A DNA stretch of 51,033 nt from Ichthyophonus hoferi (taxonomy: Eukaryota; Opisthokonta; Ichthyosporea; Ichthyophonida; Ichthyophonidae): positions 105,499 through 156,531 of the forward strand of contig NAOQ01000078.1 in assembly GCA_002751075.1 (NCBI GenBank), written 5' to 3'. Shown one piece after another: positions 36,310-47,200 of the stretch. Position 1 is the stretch's first letter. Every line of letters begins with the position of its first letter. A program made the position numbers and the translations under genes. The notes below the pieces were generated by a model. The model was not told the origin of the DNA. It saw nothing but the letters and a program-made list of their open reading frames with translations, and did no database searches.

Positions 36310-37651
36310 GTGTCTTTATTTATTTTCACACACCTAGGGCATGTACTATATGCGTGCGTGTATGTTTAATTGCGATATAATAAAGGTGTATTCAGACTGT
36401 TTAATCAAGTATTTATCTGAGATAATAGTATCTAAGACATAAGAATATTATAACAAAATAAAAATATATATAATACGTATAAACAGCAACAAACAATAGG
36501 AACACTCCTATTAATGTCGTAACCTATTTATTTATGTCGTCATAGCCCGATAAGGTAACCTCATAACCTAACTAGTTGGATCAGACCAATAATATATTAT
36601 ACATTATAACCTTATATAGGAAATCTGCCACTTAAATTCATTTGTTGATTGTCGATTGCCTATATCATCTCGGTATCTTTCAGTGGATATTAGGTCATAT
36701 GTGATTAGATTGTATTGGACAGTAGAACCAAAAGGTTTTAGTTCTTGCTGATTATAGGCTGGATTATTGACCAATTATGCTTATGTTAAGAATTCTCTTA
36801 CAATTATGATATCATTAATTTTTATTTTTATTTTTATTCTTATCTTTAGCAATAAGAATATAAAAATAAAATATTTAAAGGCTTTAATATTTAAATATTT
36901 TATCTATTCATTAAAATTTTGTAAAAGATCTACAGGAAATTTGTATACTGCGCTGCGCAACCATATTAACCAGCAGCACTTCTGCTTTATAATAAAAACC
37001 ATCCGTGACAAAACGCATACGAGTGAATGTCAAAGAGCCGCATAAAATATAGTAAAAGTGCAATATATGATTGGTTAGTTTGCGCGAAAGGGTTCACGTT
37101 CACTGGTCCCATTAGGCCAAATAACTTCTAATGTTATCATCTAGTATTATACTATACTATATTATCTTATATTATATGATATTATATTACATAATATTAT
37201 ATTATATGATATTACATTATATTATATAATAGTTTACTGTATTATGTATGAGTATTTTAATATTTAAGTTAATCTTGCCTCACAATAGTTTACTTTCAGA
37301 TATTACTAAATAATATATTATCTTATCATATATATATATATATCCACTAGCCATAGTATGAGTACGTTAAATTTATCAATTGTAAAACAATTTTTAAATT
37401 AAATATCATATTCATACCAAGTGGAAAATTTTAATAATGTATATTTTATTAGATTCCACTATTGTTTATATATTTATGATGGAACGTGCGAATATAATAA
37501 TTGGCCAATCTGACGAAAAATGTCGAGCACAAAATTAAGATATATACTGTATACTGAATATACTACTAAAAATATAATACCAAGTAGTTATCATAATGAA
37601 TTTTATTTATAGTAAAATTAATATTATGGGTTATTTTTATATATATTTTAT
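36310..37651. promoter_or_regulatory. upstream region of the RING gene with E2F-like palindrome
   Basis: AT-rich, with a CCAAT box (ATTGGTTAG, about 37070) beside TTTGCGCGAAA at 37079-37089, a perfect 11-bp E2F/DP-type (MBF-like) half-palindromic site. These lie about 770 bp before the RING gene start. The open frame 36767-37045 is not convincing as a gene. Confidence 0.4.
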
Positions 37652-37870
37652 TTAAACCCAACTATTTTCTAGTGGCTTAGGGGCCACCCCACGTGTAAAC
37701 CAATGTGTGATGTCATAGAAGGATAGGAATAATTTCATTGTAATATTAGCGATATCAAGTTTTGGCGCCAACCGTCTATCTCTTGTGTACACTTTAGCTG
37801 GCATGTTAACACAATACCACGTATACCATACGTATATATAAAGTAAGACTTGCACTTTCATGATTTTCAT
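37652..37870 (-). CDS. possible small single-exon gene, 72 aa
   Basis: ATG-to-TAA frame with a short hydrophobic stretch (VQVLLYIYVWYTWYCV) followed by a basic, ordinary-looking segment (KVYTRDRRLAPKLDIANITM, THWFTRGVAPKPLENSWV). An AATAAA overlaps the end of the frame. Higher GC than its surroundings. No family recognised, and chance cannot be excluded. Confidence 0.25.
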   Translation of the reverse strand: MKIMKVQVLLYIYVWYTWYCVNMPAKVYTRDRRLAPKLDIANITMKLFLSFYDITHWFTRGVAPKPLENSWV

Positions 37871-39167
37871 GATTTTTTTATTTAGTAAAAGGACATTATT
37901 CCGCAAGAACCTAGTAAAGTAGTCAAAAATAACTAATATTTACGATATGTTTTATGGTTCAGTTGGTTGGTCTGATTGGGACTAGGTAGAGTATTGCTTA
38001 AATTATTAGTTATTACTTTTGGACTATTATCTGGTGAGGTCTGTTGTATGGTTTGCAGTAATAGACCAGTTTTACAATTACTTAGACACCTCTGTTTTTA
38101 ATTAGAAACATATTCTTTTTCCAGTGTGGAGTATAGTATACGGATACATTGGTTAGACTTTGAAAACAAGTTAGGCAGAGACTGATGGTAGTGAAAAAGA
38201 CAGAGTTCAATTATTCCCTGCAATGTTAACCTCAAATCACAGTTTAACATATACACAACGCAATACACCTACACACCCACGAACCCACTCGCTCTATCTA
38301 TTATCGTCTATAATTTCTCTTTTCCTTTCTTCCTCATATCTTTATCTTATCTTATCCAGGCCTTATCACTTTGTATTTTTATCACATGCAGGCGACTATT
38401 TCAATTATTTCATTCTTCAATCTCTTGCGAAATTTATATATACGTTTAGGCCAGGACTAGTACACACCAAAGTATATGTAAAGAATAGACCAATGTATAT
38501 ATACTTTTAAAATACTACAGATATAAGAGGGTTTATATATACATGAAGGCTTTACTCACTATTTGGCGTATTGATACATCATACTTAAACAATATCATAT
38601 CTGTGTACTATATGCTATAAAACGTTACCAACATTTTGTCTACTATATATATAAATATAAACATAAACACTCAGGAGATTTAATCACAGGGTACAAGTGT
38701 GTAGTATTTTATATACATGAAAATGTCATATTCAATTATTTCACACCCCACATTCTTTCTCCAAAGCAAGACTGGACCTCCCAAAGCTTGCAAAGAGATA
38801 GATAATTTTGTTTTACTTTAACCCAGCGATTGCTTTATAATAATCACATACCCCTCTGACTTTTAAACGATATTCTGACCTTTGGTGCAATAAATCTAAA
38901 GGTCATCAGGCCTTGTATATATGGACCTGTAATTAGACAACAATTTTTAGGCATACATGCTCTACATTCTCATTCATAACTGTCCAGCATAGCTCTATTC
39001 ATGAGGTTCAATTAGCCTCTGGGCGGGATAATCAATAGATACCAATACACACTAAGCTAGGGTGTTTGTATCTATTTATACATGGAAGGTTGACTCTTTC
39101 CTGTAATAACCTTATTTTACCAATTAACTAATGGCTAGATCTTCCTTTTATAGCACAGTACGTCATA
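37871..39167. other. spacer upstream of the PC4 gene
   Basis: AT-rich with pyrimidine-rich patches (38290-38360). No exon recognised. The open frame 38223-38510 is compositionally noise. Confidence 0.45.
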
Positions 39168-41440
39168 ATGTCCAAGAAATCTCACCAATCAAAGGAGTTC
39201 ATTGTGGACTCTGATGCCTCGGATTCAGGCTCTGAAGAGGTGAGATGCGTTTTAAATTTGTTAGGTATTAGCTTAATTTGACTTTTTAATTTTAATTATT
39301 GCAGCATAGTTGGTTTTTGTGATGAGTTATTTGGGTTATTCTACCTATTATCATTTACCATTATCTTTCATATATACCCTACAAGGGGTTATCACTGTCC
39401 TATAATGGTAGATCCCGATCATACATGGTGTCTCCAGTCTAAGAAAAGAGGGAGTAGTTGCCAAGTTTTAAGATATTATATGATATATTATGCCATGCTG
39501 TGGTAAGATAAAATAAGGTAAGATATGATTTGTTATGATATAATATTATCGGACATAATATGATACGATATAATATGAAATGGTATATTACGATATGATA
39601 TGGTAATATAGGATATGATATGCCATGCTATGGTATAATATACCATAGCATAATAATAATATCATATAGTATAAGCTAATATAAGATATGTTATGATATA
39701 ATATACTATTGCATGATATACGACTTACACATAAAATATAAAAATAATCCTAATATATAATATGCACATAATATATGGATGGATCAAGGTAGTACATTGG
39801 CATAAGGCTGTACAGGATAGATCACCTAGAGTTTTGGGATGAGACCAATATAATATGCTAGACCAGGTAGGTTGTTAATACATTTGCATTTTCATCTACA
39901 CTACCATATAATACCTTATCACGATAGGTATATATATGTGATAATATGTATCATAGTATATATAATATACCAGGGTATTAACTAATAAGGGACCAGGTTA
40001 AACCTGCCAAGAAAGTCAAGCTTACACCCAAAGCAACTGTTGAAGATGATTTCTTTGATGTAAGTAGTTATCTATCATAATCATAACTTTTTCTTTCTTT
40101 CTATGGTTTCAAGATCAATATTATTTTGTATATAGTAGTGCTGTTATATCTCTGTGTTGTATATGATTAAGTGCATGTGAATATTTAAGTACAAGGATCT
40201 TTTATAATAGAATTGCTTTGTCCAATAAAGATAACCTTTTATAACGTCCAGATAGTAATAACACTCCATTACTTAGAGGTGTTAGTTTAATTAGACTAAG
40301 TGTATGTCTGCTAGTATGTGTGTGTGTATGGTAGTATGTGTCGGATTATCTATGGCAATATATATGATAGTATGGTATTTTTATGATGATATATATTTAT
40401 ATATGTATACATGTATGTATGTATGCATGGATGCATTTATATATGATAATATATGTGTTATCATGATAGTATAGTCTGATGGATAATGGTATAATAGTAT
40501 ATATATACCAAGACTTTGATGTATGCTACTTGATCCGAATTCAGTCGCACCGCATCACGCGTGTTTAGAATGGTATAAATTAATTACTGTGTGGCTGAGA
40601 AGGGGCTTCTAGTTTTGTTTACACTATAATCTGCCACCTGACATACGTCATTGTCAAGGTAACGGCTTAAGATAAAGACAGGGTATATTATGTTTATCTT
40701 ATGTTTTATCATTTCAAAAAGAGCAATGTCAACGATTGGTTTTGAGTGTTTTCAGAGTTATTATCTAGACCTATCCCATCACATATATCACACCTAATAG
40801 GGTGTATATGTTGTTACAGTTGGGCAAGAACAGACGACTGGCTGTACGTGAGTTTAAAGGCATGACTTTCATCGATATTCGAGAGTTCTACAATGCCAAT
40901 GGAGAGTTAAAGCCAGGGAAGAAAGGTGGGTGGGGGGGTGATACGTGGAGGTTGATGCCCAGTAAGAAAGGTATGTGTAAGAGAGGGGGAGGGAGATGAG
41001 TGGTTGGCTAGTACACTTTAATTGGATAGTATATCATAATGTGATATGCTATTTTTGTAATACCATATATAGTCACAGTCTATTTAGACCAGTATTACAC
41101 GATTGTACTCCCACCACACAAGGTCACTACATTCATATCTCACTAAAATTTTACACATTTTCCTCCCTTTCTTTCCTAGTTATAGCCTACCTTCCTTATG
41201 TTGTAATATTATATCACCCACTGTCTATGACTACTTGTATATATTTCACATCGGTTACTCTTGTTGATTCACAACCAATTATTATTAGCTCTATAGTAGA
41301 CATACTTTTCTCTATTGACCAAAGCCTTTTTATTGATAATTATTTTTCTCTCACATCCAGGCATTTCATTGACCATTGACCAGTGGGAGAAGCTTAAGAC
41401 GTATATTGCCGATATTGACAAGGCTATCAAGAAAGAATGA
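39168..41440 (+). CDS. SUB1: transcriptional coactivator PC4/Sub1, 106 aa
   Basis: Exons 39168-39239, 39997-40059, 40820-40925 and 41361-41440, in phase. Acidic Ser/Asp-rich N-terminal region (DSDASDSGSEE) typical of CK2 targets, a basic linker (KPAKKVKLTPKA), then the ssDNA-binding dimer domain from about residue 44: DLGKNRRLAVREFKGMTFID, IREFYNANGELKPGKKG, ISLTIDQWEKLKTYIADI. Size and order match human PC4 (127 aa) and yeast Sub1's core. The product binds single-stranded DNA and supports RNA polymerase II initiation and genome maintenance (family knowledge). A second donor 45 nt downstream of exon 3 could add 15 residues in frame. Intron 2 carries an R2 repeat. Confidence 0.95.
40526..40685 (+). 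repeat. dispersed repeat family R2, copy 2 (right half only)
   Basis: Matches the right 160 bp of copies 1 and 3: TCCGAATTCAGT, CGCATCACGCGTGTTTA, GGCTTCTAGTTTTGTTTACA, CTGACATACGTCATTGTC, TAAGATAAAGACAGGGTA. Missing its left half. In intron 2 of the PC4 gene, sense orientation, about 135 bp before exon 3. Confidence 0.8.
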
Positions 41441-41478
41441 GAACTCTCACCCTGATCATAGCGACATGTAATTAGCGC

Positions 41479-41484
41479 AATAAA
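41479..41484 (+). terminator. poly(A) signal AATAAA of PC4
   Basis: AATAAA 39 nt after the PC4 stop codon. Confidence 0.7.
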
Positions 41485-41583
41485 GTAACTGTAAAAGATT
41501 GGATTGTGGCTAAATGTGCCTATTTAACAAGCCCTGATCATTATCCAATTATTTACATGTCTACCCGCAGTCTGTAGGTGTGA

Positions 41584-41941
41584 CTGTTGGAATATGTGTA
41601 ATACGTTACAACGGTTCCTCAATTATTTATTTATGTGTATTAGAATATAAATTATGTCCTATTTATTTATTATCTACATATTAAATATTATTTGGCTAAC
41701 ATACGATAATAGGGAAATTATCTATCAAATCTGCGTAATAACTTTGCAGATTGAGATTAATTCCTGTATATTGTTTGGGTGTATGGTTTGGTCCGAATTC
41801 AGTTTCACCGCATTACACGTGCTTAAAATAGTATAATTAACGACTATATAGTTGAGACTGGGTTTCTAGTTTTGTTTACACTATAGTTGGCCACCTGACA
41901 TGCGTCATTGTCGGGATAGCGGTTTAAGATAAAGAGAGGTT
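41584..41941 (+). repeat. dispersed repeat family R2, copy 3
   Basis: About 360 bp, collinear with copy 1, and closely similar to copy 2 over the right half (TCCGAATTCAGTTTCACCGC, TTCTAGTTTTGTTTACACTA, CTGACATGCGTCATTGTC). It lies about 140 bp after the PC4 stop, on the same strand. No terminal inverted repeat is seen. Confidence 0.8.
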
Positions 41942-42009
41942 GTGTTTACCCCACGATAATTGTCGAATCAGATAGCTTAATGGAAGACTTAAACATGGTC
42001 TTGAGATAT

Positions 42010-42190
42010 GCTATATTTTATCGTTTCTGTTGAGAATATTAAGAAGGGACAGGAGCCATTCCTGCGTTGTAACCTATATTTGTTTAGAAGGAGAGAGAAT
42101 ACCGAATTAAGGAGCGTTTTAACATGCCCCTTTGCGTACACGGAGTACAGATATCCTAAGAAATTTTATTTATTAAACAAGTCAGCCGGA
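42010..42190 (+). repeat. SINE-like dispersed repeat, family R1, copy C
   Basis: Shares with copies A and B the ordered motifs ACCGAATTAAGG, GTTTTAACATGCCCCTTTGC, ACAGAT and TTATTAAACAAGTC. The head is degraded (GACAGGAGCCATTCCTG). It directly follows R2 copy 3. The open frame 42008-42250 is an accident of this repeat. Confidence 0.55.
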
Positions 42191-42294
42191 CTTGTTTTAG
42201 GCAGGATGCCTAAGCAACGTGTTATCTGGACCTCAAAACATATGATATGAAATGGCTTATTATATAATTACAGGATCTCTACAATTGGCTAGTT

Positions 42295-43019
42295 CTATTT
42301 TGAAAGAATCTTGGATTGCCGTATAACATCAAAAATGGCACTAACTCTTTTTCCAGGCTACACATGCAGCAATAATTGCCAATAATATTAAATATTTATA
42401 GCTATATAATGAAATACCTAAATTAATTAAGTATTCCTATTTTAACTGTTTCAACAGCGATTGGTTTTACATTAGGTTCGTTATTTTAGGTTGGTATATC
42501 TTACTGACTGAAGGCCTACTATATCGCATGATAACGATTTACAACTACGATGACTGCCGCAATACTGTTCGACCATACCTATATATCTATTTACTTACTT
42601 ACTATAGCAATCTGTGATAGTTTTAGGGACTTGTCCACTGGCTTTGGGGGTTCCAATTGCTTGTTATTGTTATCTATTACTTGTTCTCGCTGGGCTAGCG
42701 ATGGTAATAGCCAATTGATCTGATCTGTCCTTCAAACCCAGTTGAAGTGGTAGAGGTCCTATAGAAGGCGCGTATGCCGACTCTCTGGGTAACTGGCTTT
42801 AGCAATGATACTTCTGTTCTAATTCGGAGGTAATCACGGTGGATATTGCACAATGAGGCCTAAACAATAATGATTATCACTATTTAATGTTAGTAAACAG
42901 TTTTCTGACTCCTGGAAGGGCGAGAGATCTGGACATAGATTATCGTACTCGAGTGCCAATAGTGCCAATAGTGCCAATGATGCCAATAGTGATCTAGAAT
43001 TTAAATGGAATGCGATCAT
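42295..43019 (-). CDS. three-exon gene, 123 aa, function unknown
   Basis: Exons in transcript order: 43019-42838, 42729-42603, 42357-42295, in phase from ATG to TAG; donors GTGATT and GTAAGT. The N-terminus MIAFHLNSRSLLASLALLAL is hydrophobic and partly built by a 9-bp tandem repeat (Leu-Ala units); it may be a signal or targeting peptide. A polar, helical second half follows (INWLLPSLAQREQVIDNNNK, EPPKPVDKSLKLSQ, GKRVSAIFDVIRQSKILSK). The first donor is weak, and the 108-bp intron also reads open in places, so the first junction is the least sure. No family recognised. It is divergent from the sphingosine kinase gene. Confidence 0.55.
42952..42987. repeat. four 9-bp AGTGCCAAT tandem units
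   Basis: Three AGTGCCAAT units and one GATGCCAAT at 42952-42960, 42961-42969, 42970-42978 and 42979-42987, inside the first coding exon of the 123-aa gene, where they encode Leu-Ala-rich repeats. Confidence 0.9.
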
Positions 43020-44204
43020 TATATACGTATATATTATGATATGTTTAGTCAAATAATAAATACCAAGTTTTGTGTGTATTACAAGCAGTTTTTTTTTAAT
43101 GGCATGGAGCCTATTATTTATATATGTCCGGGAGTGCCGGCTTTTATTTGTTGCTTTTGTTCCCTCCTATTCTTTTCCGACATTTGTTTATCACGGTGTT
43201 AATTGCAGCTACACTCCTTAATGTAAACAGGGACCGATTCTATTGTCTAGTACAATTCACAGAAGATCTCTTGATCCACTAGAATTGTCTCTTTAGCCAA
43301 TTACGCCATTAAGGTATAATGTATTGACAAATCCATTTATCTAGTTAAGAACGTTATACAGAGATTTTCGATCCAAATGATACATTGGTCCACCAATATG
43401 ATAATTTTACGATCCAAATTATAAATGCAATTCAACTATCGGATTAATCGTGTCATGATCTGCTTGTTTTCGAACTTCAACTGCACTACGTTTTCATTCG
43501 GAGTTGGCAGTCTTGCAGCATTACCTATATATTATTAAGTAAATAAACTGAAAAAAAAACATGATTTAAAATGATTAGATTTATTTGCAATAGCACTAAC
43601 AATCAAGTAAAATAGGCATCGCCAGGATCTCAAAGCGTTGATTGGTTAGTTGAACTGAATGTTTTTTTAATTTACAGAAACGAGTTATATAGATGTGCTA
43701 CACGTAGAATAAAGTGGTGCATGCATGTCATTGTGTACTGTTATTTAATATTTAATATAATATTCTGGTAGTTTTAAAGAAAAAATGACTATTAAGTAGC
43801 CCATTTAATAATATCAAATTCAATATTACATTGCTACGTTAACAAAAGAATGTGTAGTAGAATACATTAAATCAGTCTACAATAAACACTTGGCCAATAA
43901 AAACGCATGTGCATTTATGTTTGTGCAGATTAATAGATAAAAGTTTCATGTCAATAACAATAATACGTCATTTAGTTTTTCTTAAAGAAATCATTGGACA
44001 ATAAATTTAAATAAGAATTATTTTAATAAGATCCCGATAGGCGAGTTATAGATTTGCTGCCTCGACGATGAGTTGAGTTAATCAGCAATGTCCTTTATGG
44101 CGTATATATAGGGTAAGATACGTTAAGTGTAGGTAAAAGTAAACAGAAACATTAAAAATAAAATAAAGGAAGAAAATAACTTGTTGTTTAAAAAGAGAAA
44201 TACT
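43020..44204. other. divergent spacer, 123-aa gene / sphingosine kinase
   Basis: Should contain both promoters. ATTGG/CCAAT motifs occur at about 43640 and 43894. An acceptor-like site at 43207 opens 23 codons (TLLNVNRDRFYCLVQFTED) to a stop on the plus strand, but no matching upstream exon was found. Confidence 0.4.
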
Positions 44205-47200
44205 ATGGGGAATATTTATCAGCCAAGCGACATGAGTTCGGAAGTCCTCTCACCCGAAGTTTTTGATGACGAGGTTTTGTTCTCAACTACTGTGTTTTAT
44301 CGAAAAAAAAAACATATTCTAGAGGCACGTACCAATTTATTAACCCTGTCTGTCGAAGGTAATTAATCATAAGGCGTATGGTGCTGTGTGGGAATTCTGT
44401 TATTTTTTTATTTGTATATTTAAGGTTAAAAGTTATTTGCTTTCCAGATCCAGATATATACTATATCTTTTTGTTTATTTCTCTTTTTCTTTCCTCTTTC
44501 CTCTTTCCTTTATTTAACAATTAGCACTAATAGTGAAAATAAGGAGAAAGGGAAAAGGGGATATGATAACAAAATGATAAGTTATTCTTGTTTTCAAAAT
44601 ATATCTACCTTATATACAAGTTATGGCTTAATATGAAAATACACATTACATGTAATTAAGGATAATCATGACCTTGTATAATTTATTTCTGAATATAATA
44701 CAATAATATAATGTATAGATGTTTTTTATTCTTATTGAATTTTAGTTATTGTAGCCTTATGATCTTTTGCCTTCCGTTGATTAAGAATAATACCAAGTTA
44801 GCTAAGGGTTTAAAGATATGGGGGTCCTGATTTTCCCTTCTTTGCGAGTATATATATATTTATGTTGATAGAGAAAGAGAGTGGGTGAGAGAGTAACTCG
44901 TAGGTATATTATTATTGTTACAGTCTGTTTAGATTGCTTTTTTATTTCTAATTTTTTGGCGTTCTGATCGCATAGATAACAAACACTGCCTTACTAATAG
45001 TGGTAAGGTAAGGTAAGGTACCTTATATAGTTTTACTGGTAGTTTGCTATTATATATTATTGATTTCAAAACACGATCTTTAACAGACCTAATGTGGGCG
45101 AATACCAATAGGCGAAATTCCAACCAATCATATTCTTGGAGATAATTAGGTCCCTAGTTACAGGGTATATTTTAGGTATGCCTATTTTCCAAGGGTATAT
45201 GATCTAACGTGATATTGTTGTGTTGTATACTAACTGATTAATGCTCTCTCCAGTGGAGCGTATACCCGTTTTAATCCTCCAATGTGATTTCGTTTACGGG
45301 GTCAAGGTGATAGACGACAAGTTAGAGTTAGTTATCTATACACTAGAGGTATAAACCAATCATATACAGCCATTGTATCTCTCTCCACATCCACACATCT
45401 GTTCACTTCTCATGTATATCCAAAAATGGTTTATTATTATATAGCTATGCAATCATACCATCCCCCATCTTCCCTTATCTCTCTTTTCTCTTTTCTCTTT
45501 TAACTTTTTTATATGTAGTCTGTATATTATGTTCCTCTATCGCGTTTATTCCTTTTATATTTAATGGCATGGACCCCTCCCTCTCATCCTCCTTCTCCTA
45601 ACACTCTTATTTTATGCAGAAAAACCAAAAAAACAAATGTAAACATAAGTCATATACCATGGGCCTAGATGATTCCTACATGGTAGCCGCCTCTCTTCAG
45701 AACTGGATTGCTGGTCGTCCAATAGCCGGTAAGTGTTAGTAAGTAAATCAGTGTATTGATTGTAGCACCCGTGTGCATTAGCTTTAAATGTCATGTTAAC
45801 ACGTCATGTCTGCGCTATCATATCTGTGTTTAAATCTGCATGTAAGTTTATTTAGTAACAAGTTATACAAAGCACATATGTATGCCAATAATATATTCTT
45901 ATCATGCATACTATCATATTGTCATACATACATACATACATACATACATACACACGCTCACACATCTCTCCCTCTCAGCTAAACTCAGTAAACGTCAGAT
46001 GCTAATTTTAGTCAATCCGGTGGGAGGGAGTAAGAAAGCTCTCAAGGTATACAAGAAGGTGGAGAAGATGTTTAATTTATGTGGGACTATACAGCCAGTA
46101 AGGAAGGGTAGGTCCGTGATATGTGTTGCATAGTAGGCCACTACCTTACCCTATCTTATTCTACAATAGGCCGAATGAAAGAGTAATGCATGCAGTTGTC
46201 CCAAATTCAATGGTTATGCACCGTTCACTGCCATGGATTCGTCTATCATTGGCTATTTATCATGCTATTGTGGCTCTCTTATACCATATATCTCATCATA
46301 TATTCCTTTCTTCACCCGAACTATCATTGTACCTCTACACACATACCAATATTTATAGACTCACATACTTGCATATATATATATATATATATACGTACAC
46401 ACACTTACACATACCTATGTATGCACACATATATATAGACACCCAGAGGCGTGGGCATGCAGAAGAGATTGCACACGATCTAAAACTCGACGAATATGAA
46501 GGCATTATATGTGTTAGTGGTGATGGCTTACCCAATGAGGTCATTAATGGTTTATTGTGTCGTCCTGATTGGCAAACAGCACGTCAAATGCCAGTAGGTT
46601 TTATACCTGCAGGTATGTTTTATTGGCTAGATGGTATAGCCATAATGATCACGTTGATGTTTTTATGGATATATACATACAACTACTTGTACACCTATAT
46701 ACCTTTATATTGTGTAAACATGCTTTTAGATCCCTTGGAGTGGGTCCTGTTTAATGCTTTAGTTGATGTATATGTATGTATGCTTGTATGTATATGTGTT
46801 TGTGTATATATATATATGTAGGTATAGGGTCAGATATGTATTTAGTAGCATGTAGTAGTATATATATGTATGTCTATGATGTACATTGCCCACCCCTTTC
46901 CACCATTAAAACACACTACACTACCCTCTAGGGTCGGGTAATGGGACTGCCTTTTCTTTAGGCATCACCGACCCGTTTACAGCTGCCCTTATTATTATTA
47001 AAGGTAGGAGATGGTAGACTTGTAGAGATGCATGTATGGGTGATATATATTATCATAACATGTCTTAGTTACTATTATGCCTACTATTATCTCATACATA
47101 CTATCTTTATATACTATAATGCTTACATACATATATACGTATTACCATATATATATTCTAAACAAAGAAAAAGGTTTAGTATATACCTTGCTACCTTACT

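Noticed and set aside
36767-37045. 92-codon plus-strand frame
   Set aside because: Ile/Phe/Lys-rich AT noise in the upstream region of the RING gene, no spl signals.
39310-39460. Possible C/D snoRNA in PC4 intron 1 (TGATGAG)
   Set aside because: A C-box-like word is present, but no CTGA D box or terminal stem at a suitable distance.
42008-42250. 80-codon plus-strand frame
   Set aside because: Coincides with an R1 repeat copy and is disrupted in the other copies.
43209-43282. Acceptor-preceded plus-strand exon TLLNVNRDRFYCLVQFTED
   Set aside because: Good acceptor, but no upstream exon in matching phase; the minus-strand three-exon model explains the nearby coding signal better.
45882-46821. 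Long plus-strand frames 45882-46133 and 46123-46821 as complete genes
   Set aside because: They contain exons 4 and 5 of sphingosine kinase read through into flanking introns; the intron parts are Tyr/Ile/His-rich noise.
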